DNA from: Planctomycetota bacterium
GTDB lineage: Bacteria > Planctomycetota > Phycisphaerae > Phycisphaerales > Zrk34
Direction of reading: 5' to 3'
Assembly: GCA_016125255.1 (NCBI GenBank)
Contig: WGMD01000011.1
Span: 62,001 to 126,000 of the forward strand
Length of the DNA: 64,000 nt
Under the pieces are notes generated by a model. That model searched no databases. It was given only the letters and a program-made list of their open reading frames with translations, and had not been told where the DNA came from. A program made the position numbers and the translations under genes. Positions 1 to 8,349 of this stretch are shown piece after piece; the stretch's first letter is position 1, and every line of letters starts with the position of its first letter.

Positions 1-2
1 TC

Positions 3-629
3 CGCCGGGTCATCGAACTGGACCCCACGCACATCGACGCCCACTTCAACCTCGGCGAACTGGCCCTTCAGTCGCACGACCTGGACGCCGCCCAGATGTC
101 CTTCGATCTGGTGCTCCGCCTCAATCCCGCGCGGGCCGAGGCGCACATGAAGCTCGCCGGCATCGCCCTGCGGCGGCAGCGCATCGAAGAGGCCCGACGT
201 CACCTCCGGGCGGAACTGGCGCTGACGCGCTCCGCCGACGACATCGACATCGCCGAGCCGCTGGCGCAGATGCTCATGGACGCGCAGATGCCGCGCGAGG
301 CGTCGGGGATTCTGTGCGGCCTCGTCCGCCAGCAGCCCGACAACGCCCCGCTGCGTCATCAGCTCGCCCTGGCCATGTTCATGGACGGGCGCATCCGCGA
401 AGCGATCCGCACCTGCCGCGACGCCATCCGGGCCGATCACAATTACACCCTCGCCATGCAGAACCTCGCCGCCGCCCACGAGCAGCTCGGCGAGTTCCGC
501 CGGGCCCGCTACTGGACGCTGCGGGCGCTGGAGATCGCCCCCGACGACGCCGCCATGCGCCGCGTCGCCACACGCCTCCGCCACAAAATCATGGTGCAGC
601 GCTTCGCCCGCTTCTTCGGCCGGCGCTGA
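3..629 (+). CDS. TPR-repeat protein, 5'-truncated by window edge
   Basis: The reading frame is open to the left edge, so the start is missing. About 209 residues are visible, made of tandem helical TPR units of about 34 residues: the first begins around IELDPTHIDAHFNLGELAL, and a later one reads DNAPLRHQLALAMFMDGRIREAI. The protein ends in a basic tail (MVQRFARFFGRR). TPR arrays are protein-protein scaffolds, so no specific role can be given. An internal ATG at 96 is not the real start, because TPR-like sequence continues upstream of it. The gene converges with the glycosyltransferase gene, with a hairpin between the two stops. Confidence 0.85.
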   Translation, partial: RRVIELDPTHIDAHFNLGELALQSHDLDAAQMSFDLVLRLNPARAEAHMKLAGIALRRQRIEEARRHLRAELALTRSADDIDIAEPLAQMLMDAQMPREASGILCGLVRQQPDNAPLRHQLALAMFMDGRIREAIRTCRDAIRADHNYTLAMQNLAAAHEQLGEFRRARYWTLRALEIAPDDAAMRRVATRLRHKIMVQRFARFFGRR

Positions 630-646
630 GCTTCTTCGCCCCGTTC

Positions 647-693
647 AGCGACGCCGCCCGTTCGACGGGCTCACGGCAGGAAGCGGCGTCGCT
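647..693. terminator. Hairpin between convergent genes, dispersed-repeat type
   Basis: Perfect 11-bp arms AGCGACGCCGC (647-657) and GCGGCGTCGCT (683-693) enclose a second small stem (GCCCG/CGGGC). It lies between the stops of two convergent genes and could end transcription from both sides, although there is no long T-run. The arm sequence recurs at 13687 and 32373, so it is also a member of a dispersed repeat family. Confidence 0.5.
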
Positions 694-700
694 AAGCAGA

Positions 701-2458
701 TCACCCCTTCTTGCCCATGATCCGCTTGAGCACCGGCGAGAGGTGGTCCTTCATCACCTTGTCCCAACCCATCTTCGCCGCCAGCTTCTGACCCGCGTCG
801 ACGATCGCCTTCCGTTGGCCGTCCGTGCGCGGCAGATCCTTCATGATCGTCTCGGCAATCGACACGGCGACCTTCGCTTCGATCGCATCGCGCTCCGCCT
901 GGCCGATCGCCATCGCCTCGTCGAGGTCCCGTTTCTTGGGAAGCTTCGTGTAGTCGGCGATGATGACGTTGGGCACGGTGGCGTTGTCCGTCACTTCGTT
1001 GACGAACCCGGCGCACCCGCACACGCTCGAAATCACGCAGATCGCCCCGGCGCACAGCGGCTCCAGCGGGCTGATGCCGAACGGCTCGTAGGTCGCCATG
1101 CCGAACTCGACGTCCGCCGCCGTGCGCAGATCGCCGATGTGCATGTGCTTGGGCAACCGCTCGCCGATCGCCTCGCTGTCCCACCCGAACTGATTGACGA
1201 GCACGACCTGAATCCGCTTGTGACCCTTGTTGAAGGCCTCGATCATGTGGTTGTAGTCGACCTCCGGACCCACCAGATCGGGAAACCCGTTGTGGTGCGT
1301 GCGCGGCCAGCCGTAGTTCTTCTCCATCGTGCGGATATCCTGCGGCCGGCGCGTCCCGCCCGCGCTGGTCAGAATGAACAGCACGCCGGTCTGATTCGTC
1401 TTCTCGAATCGCTTCTCCAGTTCGTGACACACGCTCATGTCGCGCCACACGCCCTTGCTGATCACCGGGCGCATCACGTGCGTCATCAATACGTCCGGCC
1501 GATACCCGAGCAACTCCTCCGCATAGTCGGCGAGCATCTTGCGGGCGCGGTCCTTCTTGGCGGGCGTGACCTTCATCGTCGGTACGCCGTTGTAGACCTT
1601 GTCGATCTGGTGATGATCGAAGTGGTCGCCGAGGAAGTGCATTTCGCGGGCCGTGTCGTCGCCGACGGCGATGACCGCGTCGCACAGATGCGCCCGGCTG
1701 ATGAGTGCGTGACGCGCGTGCACGGACTGGTCGCCGAACATGTCCTCGACGTACTTGCCCTTCTTCATCGCCTGCGCCATCACGTTGTAGAACATCGTGT
1801 CATGCCCGGGGGCGTGCTCGACGATGTGCCGCGCGGTGGAGCATTCGTGGGCGTGGAACAACGTGCGGAAGTGCTTGGCGCCGTCGAGCGTCGCCTTGAA
1901 CGCGGTGGGCAGGCCCATAAACTCGTGGCTGAAGAGAATGCACGGCAGCTCTTCGTCCTTGAGCAGCGCCATCAGGGCGTAAAACGCCGGCTCGGCGAGG
2001 CGCGTGTATTCCTCGAAGCCCCAGTCGTGCTCGTAGCGCGTGCAGTCGATGCCGAACTTTTCGTAGAGCTGATATTTGAACTGGCCCAGCCGCTCGCGGT
2101 TGGTCTGGAACACGTCGATGAGGAGCACCTCGGCTTCGCCCGTGCGGTTGTCGCCGGGGATTTCGTAGGTGCGCTTGCCGTAGATGATCTTGACGTTGAA
2201 GGCCCACTCGATCGGGCGCAGCTTCGCGGCGATGTGGACCTTGTCGATGTTGTCCACGCCCGAGTAGAGCACCGTGCCGTGCTTGCCCAGCCGCTGCGAC
2301 GGATCAATCGCGATCCCCGCCGAGCAAGGCCCGACGAGAATCGTCCGCCGAACCTCCTTCTTGTAGACCGGGCTGGTGATCAGACCTTCGAGAACCGTGC
2401 CGATGCCGCCGATTTTTTCAACAGCTTCGTGGGTCACATGTGCAATCGTGTACTTCAT
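701..2458 (-). CDS. Glycogen-synthase-like glycosyltransferase
   Basis: Encodes 585 residues. The N-terminus (YTIAHVTHEAVEKIGGIGTV) has the KxGG(I/L) nucleotide-sugar loop typical of glycogen/starch synthases, and the C-terminal half has a retaining-glycosyltransferase E-x7-E signature in MATYEPFGISPLEPLCAGA. The expected job is transfer of glucose from ADP- or UDP-glucose to an alpha-glucan in the cytoplasm. The ATG at 2458 is chosen over an upstream start at 2488 because ACTCAGGAGTG sits about 9 nt before it. Family placement (GT3, GT4 or GT5) is not decided from sequence alone; length and the YEPFG motif would also fit a related GT4 enzyme. Confidence 0.72.
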   Translation of the reverse strand: MKYTIAHVTHEAVEKIGGIGTVLEGLITSPVYKKEVRRTILVGPCSAGIAIDPSQRLGKHGTVLYSGVDNIDKVHIAAKLRPIEWAFNVKIIYGKRTYEIPGDNRTGEAEVLLIDVFQTNRERLGQFKYQLYEKFGIDCTRYEHDWGFEEYTRLAEPAFYALMALLKDEELPCILFSHEFMGLPTAFKATLDGAKHFRTLFHAHECSTARHIVEHAPGHDTMFYNVMAQAMKKGKYVEDMFGDQSVHARHALISRAHLCDAVIAVGDDTAREMHFLGDHFDHHQIDKVYNGVPTMKVTPAKKDRARKMLADYAEELLGYRPDVLMTHVMRPVISKGVWRDMSVCHELEKRFEKTNQTGVLFILTSAGGTRRPQDIRTMEKNYGWPRTHHNGFPDLVGPEVDYNHMIEAFNKGHKRIQVVLVNQFGWDSEAIGERLPKHMHIGDLRTAADVEFGMATYEPFGISPLEPLCAGAICVISSVCGCAGFVNEVTDNATVPNVIIADYTKLPKKRDLDEAMAIGQAERDAIEAKVAVSIAETIMKDLPRTDGQRKAIVDAGQKLAAKMGWDKVMKDHLSPVLKRIMGKKG

Positions 2459-2549
2459 CCGTGAACACTCCTGAGTTAGGCCGACCACCGGTCGGAGCGA
2501 CCAGTTTAACCGCAGAGCCCGCCGAGCGTGCGGTGGAAGGTGATCAGCA

Positions 2550-2852
2550 TCATTTGCGGGTTGAGCCGTGGATAAAACCGGTCAGCGTGACCGTCCGGTT
2601 TTCATCATCGGCGATATAGGAGATCAGTTAATCAGCGTAGTTGGCTTTGCGGACCTCGCGGCCGGTCGCCTCGGTCAAGACGCGATCCACCGGAAAACGC
2701 TCCGGCCATTCGTTCAGACTCTCGACCAGTTTGAACAGTTTGCCGTACCAGCGATCGATGACGCTGCGGGATACTCCTTCGTTGCATAGGTAGGTCAGGT
2801 GATCATCCAGATTGGCGATGAACTGCTCGGAATACAGAACGCGATAAGTCAT
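2550..2852 (-). pseudogene. RelE/ParE-type toxin with an in-frame stop
   Basis: The frame starts MTYRVLYSEQFIANLDDHLT, a ParE/RelE-like beginning, and runs 74 codons to a TAA at 2628-2630. The same frame then continues without interruption for 25 more codons (LISYIADDEN... ending GFIHGSTRK) to a TGA at 2550. That tail is what a ParE toxin would carry after ...REVRKANYAD. A single base change (TAT or TAC to TAA) explains the stop. Full length would be 100 residues, normal for the family; the 74-residue product would lack the C-terminal strands that usually carry active residues. It overlaps the antitoxin stop by 4 nt. Sequencing error is the main alternative. Confidence 0.75.
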
Positions 2853-3091
2853 TGCGGCGGCGTCAGACCGTGCTTGTTCGCAAGGTCTTGCATCGCCGCA
2901 CGTGCGTCGCGCACCCGGCCGGCGTCGGCGATGCCTTGCCGGGTCCGCTCGATCAATTCCGCTCGGACGCCCGGGTCGTCTTCAAAATCGAGCTGCCCGC
3001 TGATCACCTGTGTGACGTAAGCCGCCACATCAGAGCCGACGTGCTCCCGCACGCGGGCATCGAGTTCATCGGGGACTTCCCATTTGGCCAT
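2849..3091 (-). CDS. ParD/CopG-type antitoxin
   Basis: A 79-residue protein (MAKWEVPDELDARVREHV...) with the ParD-type layout: a short N-terminal segment resembling a ribbon-helix-helix (VPDELDARVREHVGSDVAAYVTQVI), then an acidic, charged helix that would wrap the toxin. The stop overlaps the toxin ATG (ATGA), the usual antitoxin-first operon. A longer start at 3127 exists, but the core begins at 3091 and a weak GGAAAG lies upstream. With the toxin frame interrupted it may be an orphan antitoxin that still represses its own promoter. Confidence 0.7.
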   Translation of the reverse strand: MAKWEVPDELDARVREHVGSDVAAYVTQVISGQLDFEDDPGVRAELIERTRQGIADAGRVRDARAAMQDLANKHGLTPPQ

Positions 3092-3157
3092 GTCTGCTGC
3101 TTTCCGAGGAGTGGGCGACACCCACATTATATCGGAGGAAATGACCGAACCGATGAA

Positions 3158-3616
3158 TTACTTTTCGCCCGCCGCCCCGGATTGCGAGAGTTTACGATGT
3201 TGCACGGCCGCCGTCACGGCCACGCAGATCCATGCCAGCGCAATCGCTTTGCTCAACGTCGGCTCGATCGCGCTTTGAAAATCATCAACGGCGAGCGCAA
3301 CGACGCCGCCGACGTACACGCCGACGGCCGTGAGCACCGCGCTCAGCAGCTTGCCTTTCTGTCGCGACCAGCGATAAAGCCCGCAAAAGACGAGGCCGAG
3401 CATCAGATACACGGCCGCTTCAATCAACTTTCCTTGGGCGAGTGCCAACATGACGATCAAGCCCGCGCTCAGGAACCCCATGATCAACGGACTTCGTGCC
3501 GTCAGCGCCAGTCGCGCCAGCTTCTTTTTGCGTGCGGTTTTCTGTTTTCGCGGCTGACCAAGGCGAAGCTCATCTTCGGCAGCAGCTACCTGAAGATCGT
3601 CCAGATCGTCGGACAT
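3158..3616 (-). CDS. Small membrane protein, unknown function
   Basis: 152 residues. A charged, Lys/Arg-rich cytoplasmic-looking N-terminus (RKQKTARKKKLARLAL) precedes four hydrophobic segments (about residues 43-60, 64-80, 91-108 and 122-138), then a short hydrophilic tail. No catalytic motif is visible and I do not recognise the family. It follows ilvN on the same strand after 18 nt, so co-transcription is likely. Confidence 0.6.
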   Translation of the reverse strand: MSDDLDDLQVAAAEDELRLGQPRKQKTARKKKLARLALTARSPLIMGFLSAGLIVMLALAQGKLIEAAVYLMLGLVFCGLYRWSRQKGKLLSAVLTAVGVYVGGVVALAVDDFQSAIEPTLSKAIALAWICVAVTAAVQHRKLSQSGAAGEK

Positions 3617-3634
3617 GGTTCCCCCATCGATGAC

Positions 3635-4255
3635 TTAACCCGGCGGCAATTCCTTCGGATCCACGCCGCTCGTCGGCGAGTCGCCGGCGCCGAGGTTGGC
3701 GCTGCCGGCGAGGCCCGCGGTGGTGGGGCGGCGGGTGGGGATTTTGCCGGCGACTTTCTCGCTGCGCGGCATGGCGATCACGCCCGTCCGCGCCAGCTCG
3801 ACGATCCCGTAGGGTTGGATCAGATCGACGAACGCTTCGAGCTTCTCCTCGGCGCCGGAGAGTTCGATCATCAGCTCCTCCCGGCCGACGTCGACGACGC
3901 GGGCGCGGAACAGATCGGCCAGCTCGATGACCTCGCGACGGGATTCGGACGGCGTGCTGACGCGCACGAGCATCAGGTCGCGCTCGACGTAATCCGTGCC
4001 GACGTAGTCGACGACCTTGACGACCTGCACGAGCTTGGCGAGCTGCTTGCGGACCTGGTCGAGCGTATTGACCGTGCCGGAGACGACGATGGTCATGCGG
4101 CTGAACTCGGGGTTCTCGGTGCGGCCGACGACGAGCGAGTCGATGTTGAACCCGCGGGCGGCGAACATGCCGGCGACATGGGCCAGCACGCCCGGTTCGT
4201 TGGCGACGAGGGCGGCGATGACGTGCTTCAAAATCGGCGAATCGGAACTGGTCAT
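3635..4255 (-). CDS. ilvN: Acetolactate synthase small (regulatory) subunit
   Basis: 206 residues. The N-terminal ACT domain is clear (HVIAALVANEPGVLAHVAGM, then FAARGFNIDSLVVGRTENPE), followed by the conserved C-terminal domain (ERDLMLVRV...GPRE-like region, VIELADLFRARVVDV). This subunit binds valine and controls the catalytic IlvB subunit, the first common step of branched-chain amino-acid synthesis. It has a non-conserved Pro/Gly-rich tail of about 35 residues beyond the usual end. No ilvB is adjacent. Its ATG overlaps the stop of the upstream membrane-protein gene by 4 nt, so the two are probably translationally coupled. Confidence 0.92.
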   Translation of the reverse strand: MTSSDSPILKHVIAALVANEPGVLAHVAGMFAARGFNIDSLVVGRTENPEFSRMTIVVSGTVNTLDQVRKQLAKLVQVVKVVDYVGTDYVERDLMLVRVSTPSESRREVIELADLFRARVVDVGREELMIELSGAEEKLEAFVDLIQPYGIVELARTGVIAMPRSEKVAGKIPTRRPTTAGLAGSANLGAGDSPTSGVDPKELPPG

Positions 4256-5604
4256 GAAATCACATCCGTATCAGGATCGGGGACCAACGGGGCGGCGGGC
4301 GTCGCCGGGGCGGGCGCGGGCTCGAGTTTGTCGCTGGGGACTTTGCGGTCGGCGTCGTCCTCGGCGATCTGGCTCACATCCGTGCCGTCAGTGTAGCGGC
4401 GCAGAAGCAGGTAAATCACGCTGTAGGCGCTGAAATAGAAGCTGATGGCGTACGCCCCCAGCACGCCGATGAGCAGCCACACCCAGACCCACACCAGCGC
4501 GGCACTGACCTTGCCGGACCAGCCGAGCTGTTCGTAGTCGGGCTTGTAGCTGATGAGGTCGCCGAATTTGGGTGTGGGGAGCGTGGCGTCGAAGTTCGTG
4601 ACCCATGACCCGACCGCCCAGCGCGTCAGGTACAGCGTGATGTACACGAAGATGCCGACGATCAGGTACGTGGCCGCGCCATACACCAGCGCGACCAGCC
4701 AGTAGAACAGCAGTCGCCACGGGCGGGCAAGCACGTAGCTGTAGCTGCGGCTCATGGCGTCGAAGGCGTCGGAGTCTTCGGCGCTCAGGGCCGGGTACAT
4801 CAGGTGCACGCCGGCGACCCATCCGATGATGAGCAGCGCCATGATGAACCCGATGCACAGCGCCAGCGCGAAGGAAAGCCCGGCGAGGATGTCCAGCACC
4901 CAGACATAAAAGAGCAGCCCGCCGATCGCCAGCAGCAGCCCCAGCGCGCCGACGATCAACAGCGGCAGGGCGGGCGCGAGGATGTACCAGAGCCAGCGGC
5001 GCCAGGCGTAACGGAAGGCGCTGGTGGCGCTGATGGGTTTGCCGCGCGCGGCGTCGACCATGCACGACCGGCTGATCGCCCCGCCGAACAGCGACCACAG
5101 CAGGCCGAACATCACCATGTACCCGATGAGAAACCACCGGTGCGCCTGCCAGAGCCACAGCGGCTCCATCATCATCAACCGCAGCGACCCGAGCACCGTC
5201 TCGTCGCTCGCCGGCGTGTTGGGCGCAAGCTGATCGAACCCGGGCTTGAACTGCACGGAGGCCTTGACGAGACTTTCAAAATGTCCGAGCGTGATCTTCA
5301 ATGACGACATGAACACGCCGGTGAGCCGCTCTTCGCGGACGGCGCCGGGTTTGAGGAAGGGCCAGTCGGTGAACTCCACGAGCGAGTGTTTGGCGAAGTA
5401 GTCGAATTCATCGGGCACGACGCTGGGCGCGGTCATGCTGTCCATGACGTAGCCGCAGATGAACACGATCATGAGCAGGATCAGCGCCATCATCAGGCGC
5501 GAGGGCTGAAGCGCCATGCGGAAGCAGTCGAAGATGCGCGTGAAGCGGAAGGCCGAGCCGTAGTCGATGCGCTCGATGACGATCTGCGTTTGCTGCGTGC
5601 TCAT
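4252..5604 (-). CDS. Polytopic membrane protein, unknown function
   Basis: 450 residues from the ATG at 5604, which has GGAG 9 nt upstream; the open frame reaches 6078 but that extension is low-complexity and overlaps a plus-strand gene. A first transmembrane helix (LMMALILLMIVFICGYVM) is followed by a soluble loop of about 110 residues, then about five more helices (near residues 165-185, 215-240, 250-280, 320-345 and 390-415). The tail is Pro/Ala-rich and acidic. The architecture is that of an integral membrane protein without enzymatic signature. It overlaps ilvN by ATGA. Confidence 0.7.
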   Translation of the reverse strand: MSTQQTQIVIERIDYGSAFRFTRIFDCFRMALQPSRLMMALILLMIVFICGYVMDSMTAPSVVPDEFDYFAKHSLVEFTDWPFLKPGAVREERLTGVFMSSLKITLGHFESLVKASVQFKPGFDQLAPNTPASDETVLGSLRLMMMEPLWLWQAHRWFLIGYMVMFGLLWSLFGGAISRSCMVDAARGKPISATSAFRYAWRRWLWYILAPALPLLIVGALGLLLAIGGLLFYVWVLDILAGLSFALALCIGFIMALLIIGWVAGVHLMYPALSAEDSDAFDAMSRSYSYVLARPWRLLFYWLVALVYGAATYLIVGIFVYITLYLTRWAVGSWVTNFDATLPTPKFGDLISYKPDYEQLGWSGKVSAALVWVWVWLLIGVLGAYAISFYFSAYSVIYLLLRRYTDGTDVSQIAEDDADRKVPSDKLEPAPAPATPAAPLVPDPDTDVIS

Positions 5605-5707
5605 CGCCGGCTCCACGGTCAGGGTCACCCGATCCGGGACGTTATCGTAGCCGATGCGTCGATGGCGGCAAGGCGGGGAAGGGAATATCGTGTGTCTGGA
5701 AACCATC

Positions 5708-6049
5708 ATGCACAAAGACGCGATGCAGAAGCTGACATGGGCGGGGCTGTTGGGGCGATGGGTCGAGTTCGCGCAGTCGGCGTTGGCGCTGCCGGACGAC
5801 GCGGCGGGCCGGACCTGGCGCGAGGCGGTGCCGGAGATCATCGGCTTGCAGGCGCTCACCATGGCATTAAGTGAAGCGGGGGAACTGCCGGCGGACGAAC
5901 GGGCGCTGGGCATCGATCGCGCCCGCGTGCTGATCGATCGCCATACGGATCGGCTCACAAAGTTGTTTGCCCCGGGTCCGTTGCCCGCGATGTTGGGTGA
6001 GATGATCGCCGACGCATGCGCGGCGGTGCGTGTGGCCGAAGCATGTTGA
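5708..6049 (+). CDS. Hypothetical protein
   Basis: 113 residues (MHKDAMQKLTWAGLLGRWVE...), largely helical in appearance, with no signal peptide or known motif. The ATG at 5708 is preceded by GGAAA. It is the only plus-strand gene between minus-strand neighbours. Coding is supported by balanced amphipathic composition and a start just beyond the membrane-protein gene, but the product is not recognised. Confidence 0.5.
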   Translation: MHKDAMQKLTWAGLLGRWVEFAQSALALPDDAAGRTWREAVPEIIGLQALTMALSEAGELPADERALGIDRARVLIDRHTDRLTKLFAPGPLPAMLGEMIADACAAVRVAEAC

Positions 6050-6085
6050 GTCGCGGGAGACGAGCACCGCAGGCGCAATAAAAAA

Positions 6086-6103
6086 CCCCGCTTAAGAGCG
6101 GGG
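6086..6103 (-). terminator. Rho-independent terminator of PEP-CTERM gene 1
   Basis: A CCCCGC/GCGGGG stem with a 6-nt loop. On the minus strand it is followed at once by a run of T (complement of AATAAAAAA), 30 nt after the PEP-CTERM stop codon. Confidence 0.85.
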
Positions 6104-6132
6104 TCTTTGTGGCGAAGTTGAGTCGCTGAAGA

Positions 6133-6870
6133 TCAGGCGGAGCGACGACGGCTGCCGGCCATCACCAGAGCGCCGAGGCCGACGAGGCCGACCGTGGCGG
6201 GTTCGGGGACGGGGAGCAGTTCGCTGTCACCGGAGTAGGAGCCGGTGATGCTGAAGTCGGTGGTCGTGGTGGTCACACCGCCGGAGTTGGTGAGGACGAT
6301 GGAGGAGGCGCCGCGGGCCCGCTCAGCGGTGAAGTGCATGGACTGGAACCCGCCGAGGGTGTTGGACCCGAGCAGAGCGGCAAGGAGGGGACCGGTGGAC
6401 GTGTAGATTTCGCCGTTGAGGGCGAAGTTGAACACGCTGTCACCGGAGGTGACCTTGAACTTGGTGGCGGAGATCGGGGTGGTCTGCACGAGCAGGTTGG
6501 ACCCGTCGATGGAGCCGCTGACGATTTCGGTGCCGCCCTGGCTGAACGAGAAGGTGCCGGTGAGGGCGAAGTAGAACTTGTTGGTCATCGGATCGCGCGT
6601 GACGCTGGCGACAGCCGCGTTCACGACCAGGTCCGCACCGGTGAAAACGGTGGGCGAGCCGCCGTCGACGGAAACCGACAGGTCGACCTTCGTGTTGGCG
6701 GTCAGCGTGTCGTCAGAGACGGACGCCGTGCCATTGGTGCTGTAGTTGAACAGGGAAGCGGACTGGACGGTGTTGACGTCGAATCCGAAAATCACGACGG
6801 CTTTCGCTGCCGAACCAAAGGCGAGCACAGCGGCAACCATCAACCCCATAATCGCGTTCGTCTTGAACAT
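6133..6870 (-). CDS. PEP-CTERM exported protein 1
   Basis: 245 residues. The N-terminal signal peptide (MGLMVAAVLAFGSAAKA) is followed by a Ser/Thr/Gly-rich beta-strand region and a C-terminal PEP-CTERM sorting signal: VPEPATVGLVGLGALVMAG, then SRRRSA. Such proteins are exported, processed by an exosortase and delivered to the cell surface or exopolysaccharide. It is a paralogue of the gene at 7303-8070: both share AAKAVV(I/M)xGFD at the mature start, an LGGFQS(M/F)HFT motif and the same sorting signal. It has its own promoter and terminator, and GAGGGG lies before the ATG. Confidence 0.9.
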   Translation of the reverse strand: MFKTNAIMGLMVAAVLAFGSAAKAVVIFGFDVNTVQSASLFNYSTNGTASVSDDTLTANTKVDLSVSVDGGSPTVFTGADLVVNAAVASVTRDPMTNKFYFALTGTFSFSQGGTEIVSGSIDGSNLLVQTTPISATKFKVTSGDSVFNFALNGEIYTSTGPLLAALLGSNTLGGFQSMHFTAERARGASSIVLTNSGGVTTTTTDFSITGSYSGDSELLPVPEPATVGLVGLGALVMAGSRRRSA

Positions 6871-6946
6871 AAAAGTCCCCTCAAGGATAAAGCGTATCAG
6901 TTTCTCTTTCGAACCCTATTGAGTGGCGTTCCACCAATTGACATAG

Positions 6947-6974
6947 AGGATACCGCATCCGGCAAAATTGTCAA
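6947..6974 (-). promoter_or_regulatory. Sigma-70-type promoter of PEP-CTERM gene 1
   Basis: On the minus strand TTGACA (6974-6969), a 16-nt spacer and TATCCT (6952-6947). It is followed by CTATGT, which also follows the -10 of the sister gene. The predicted leader is about 70 nt. Confidence 0.7.
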
Positions 6975-7250
6975 GCGCTTTGTTGTGGCCGGTAACAAAA
7001 TTTATCGGTCGTTTATAGTCTGTTGACATCGCAGTGGATGTGTAAGCGAGCGTATCGATTCGTGGGGGCGTTTTCATGAGGAATTCGTCAGTGAAAATCG
7101 GTTGAAACGGGGGATTGGGCGAACGGCGTTCGCCGCGGCCGAATCGGGGCGTTCTTGGGGGGCGGATCGGAGGGGGCGGATTGGGGCATCACGAAGCTCG
7201 CGGCGGCGAGCGGTGGGATCTGGCGGTACGGGACAAGGGCGCGCAAAAAA
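6975..7250. other. Intergenic stretch between the two PEP-CTERM units
   Basis: Apart from the promoter to its left and the terminator to its right, I see nothing supportable here. There are short low-complexity G-rich runs around 7130-7200 and no conserved frame. Confidence 0.4.
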
Positions 7251-7274
7251 AAGAGCGGCCGTTTGGCCGCTCTT
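7251..7274 (-). terminator. Rho-independent terminator of PEP-CTERM gene 2
   Basis: Perfect 10-bp arms AAGAGCGGCC and GGCCGCTCTT with a GTTT loop. On the minus strand a run of eight T follows directly (complement of the A-run at 7245-7252). It sits about 30 nt beyond the stop codon. Confidence 0.9.
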
Positions 7275-7302
7275 TTGAGTGAGTTGCGAATCAGGGTCGC
7301 GA

Positions 7303-8070
7303 TCAGGCGACGTTCGAGCGACGGCTGCGGGCCATCACCAGGACGCCGAGGCCGATGAGGCCGAGGGTCGCGGGCTCGGGGACGGAGACCAGTTCAGCTT
7401 CACCGGAGAAGGAGCTGTCGAACTGGAAGGCGTCCTGGACGCCGCCGGCCGTGCTGACGCGAACGAAGGTGTCGGCGTCAGCGGCGGGGATGTTTTCCTT
7501 GAAGCCGGTCGTGGTGAAGTGGAAGCTCTGGAAGCCGCCGAGGGTCATGCCGGCGGGCAGAAGGGCCGCCAGTTCAGAACCAGCCGTGTAGACCACGTTC
7601 TGGCCGTTGTTGGCATTGGCGCCACCGAAGCCCAGGCCGAGCAGGATGCGGCTCTTGTCGGAGCTCTTGCCCTGCAGGACGAGTTCAGCATTGGTGAAGT
7701 CGATCGTCAGGACGGTGTTCATGGTCGCCGAGTCGATGATCGACAGGGAGCCGTCCATCGTGATGGTGTGCTGGCTGACGATGTCGGCGTCGGTGATGGC
7801 GGTCGGCGTGCCGGTCAGCGAGAAGATCGCGCCGCTGAAGGTATGCACCATGCCGCCGTCGATGCCGACGGTGAAGTCGACCGAGCTGGAGCCGACGAAC
7901 GTGTCGTCGGTCAGATTGGTCGCCGTGCCGCCGTTGCTGTACACGAACAGCGGAACCGTGCTGTTGAAGTTAATATCGAACCCGACCATGACCACCGCCT
8001 TGGCAGCGGAATTAAACATCATGGCCACAGCCAACACCACCGCAATTCTCACCATCTTGGAAGTAAACAC
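7303..8070 (-). CDS. PEP-CTERM exported protein 2 (paralogue)
   Basis: 255 residues: signal peptide (MVRIAVVLAVAMMFNSAAKA), beta-rich body, and C-terminal VPEPATLGLIGLGVLVMA followed by RSRRSNVA. It resembles the neighbour at 6133-6870 in length, mature N-terminus, the LGGFQSFHFT motif and the sorting signal, so a local duplication is likely. The body is rich in Thr/Ser/Asp without catalytic motif, and its function is unknown. The promoter and terminator are the same types as for the neighbour, but the two genes are separate transcription units. Confidence 0.9.
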   Translation of the reverse strand: MFTSKMVRIAVVLAVAMMFNSAAKAVVMVGFDINFNSTVPLFVYSNGGTATNLTDDTFVGSSSVDFTVGIDGGMVHTFSGAIFSLTGTPTAITDADIVSQHTITMDGSLSIIDSATMNTVLTIDFTNAELVLQGKSSDKSRILLGLGFGGANANNGQNVVYTAGSELAALLPAGMTLGGFQSFHFTTTGFKENIPAADADTFVRVSTAGGVQDAFQFDSSFSGEAELVSVPEPATLGLIGLGVLVMARSRRSNVA

Positions 8071-8163
8071 TGTAACCTCTCCAAATGTTCTATGTGGGCT
8101 TTCTACCCAAAGGTCAGTCTTTCACCCTGCCGGCGGGAACCCCCCCGTTCCAGCATTGCACAT

Positions 8164-8191
8164 AGAATACCCTAATCGCAAAGTCTGTCAA
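8164..8191 (-). promoter_or_regulatory. Sigma-70-type promoter of PEP-CTERM gene 2
   Basis: On the minus strand TTGACA (8191-8186), a 16-nt spacer and TATTCT (8169-8164), then ATGTG. It has the same spacing and a near-identical -10 to the promoter of the paralogue. The leader is about 90 nt. Confidence 0.75.
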
Positions 8192-8349
8192 GAAAATCCT
8201 GCAATTTTTCGGACGTGAGGCGGGGCCGGGGACAGGGCGAGCGTCGCAAATCCATGCACGGATTGAATTAGCATGAATGTTTACAATGAGTGAACACTGC
8301 TCCGATAACCCGTCTGGCTCGCGCGGCGTGGGTCGGATATGATCGAAAC

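Noticed and set aside
314-2464. 716-residue plus-strand open frame
   Set aside because: It is the antisense shadow of the glycosyltransferase; composition is Arg/His/Val-rich and no domain is visible.
5605-6078. N-terminal extension of the membrane-protein gene
   Set aside because: Low-complexity sequence without start signal that overlaps a better plus-strand gene; the ATG at 5604 has an SD.
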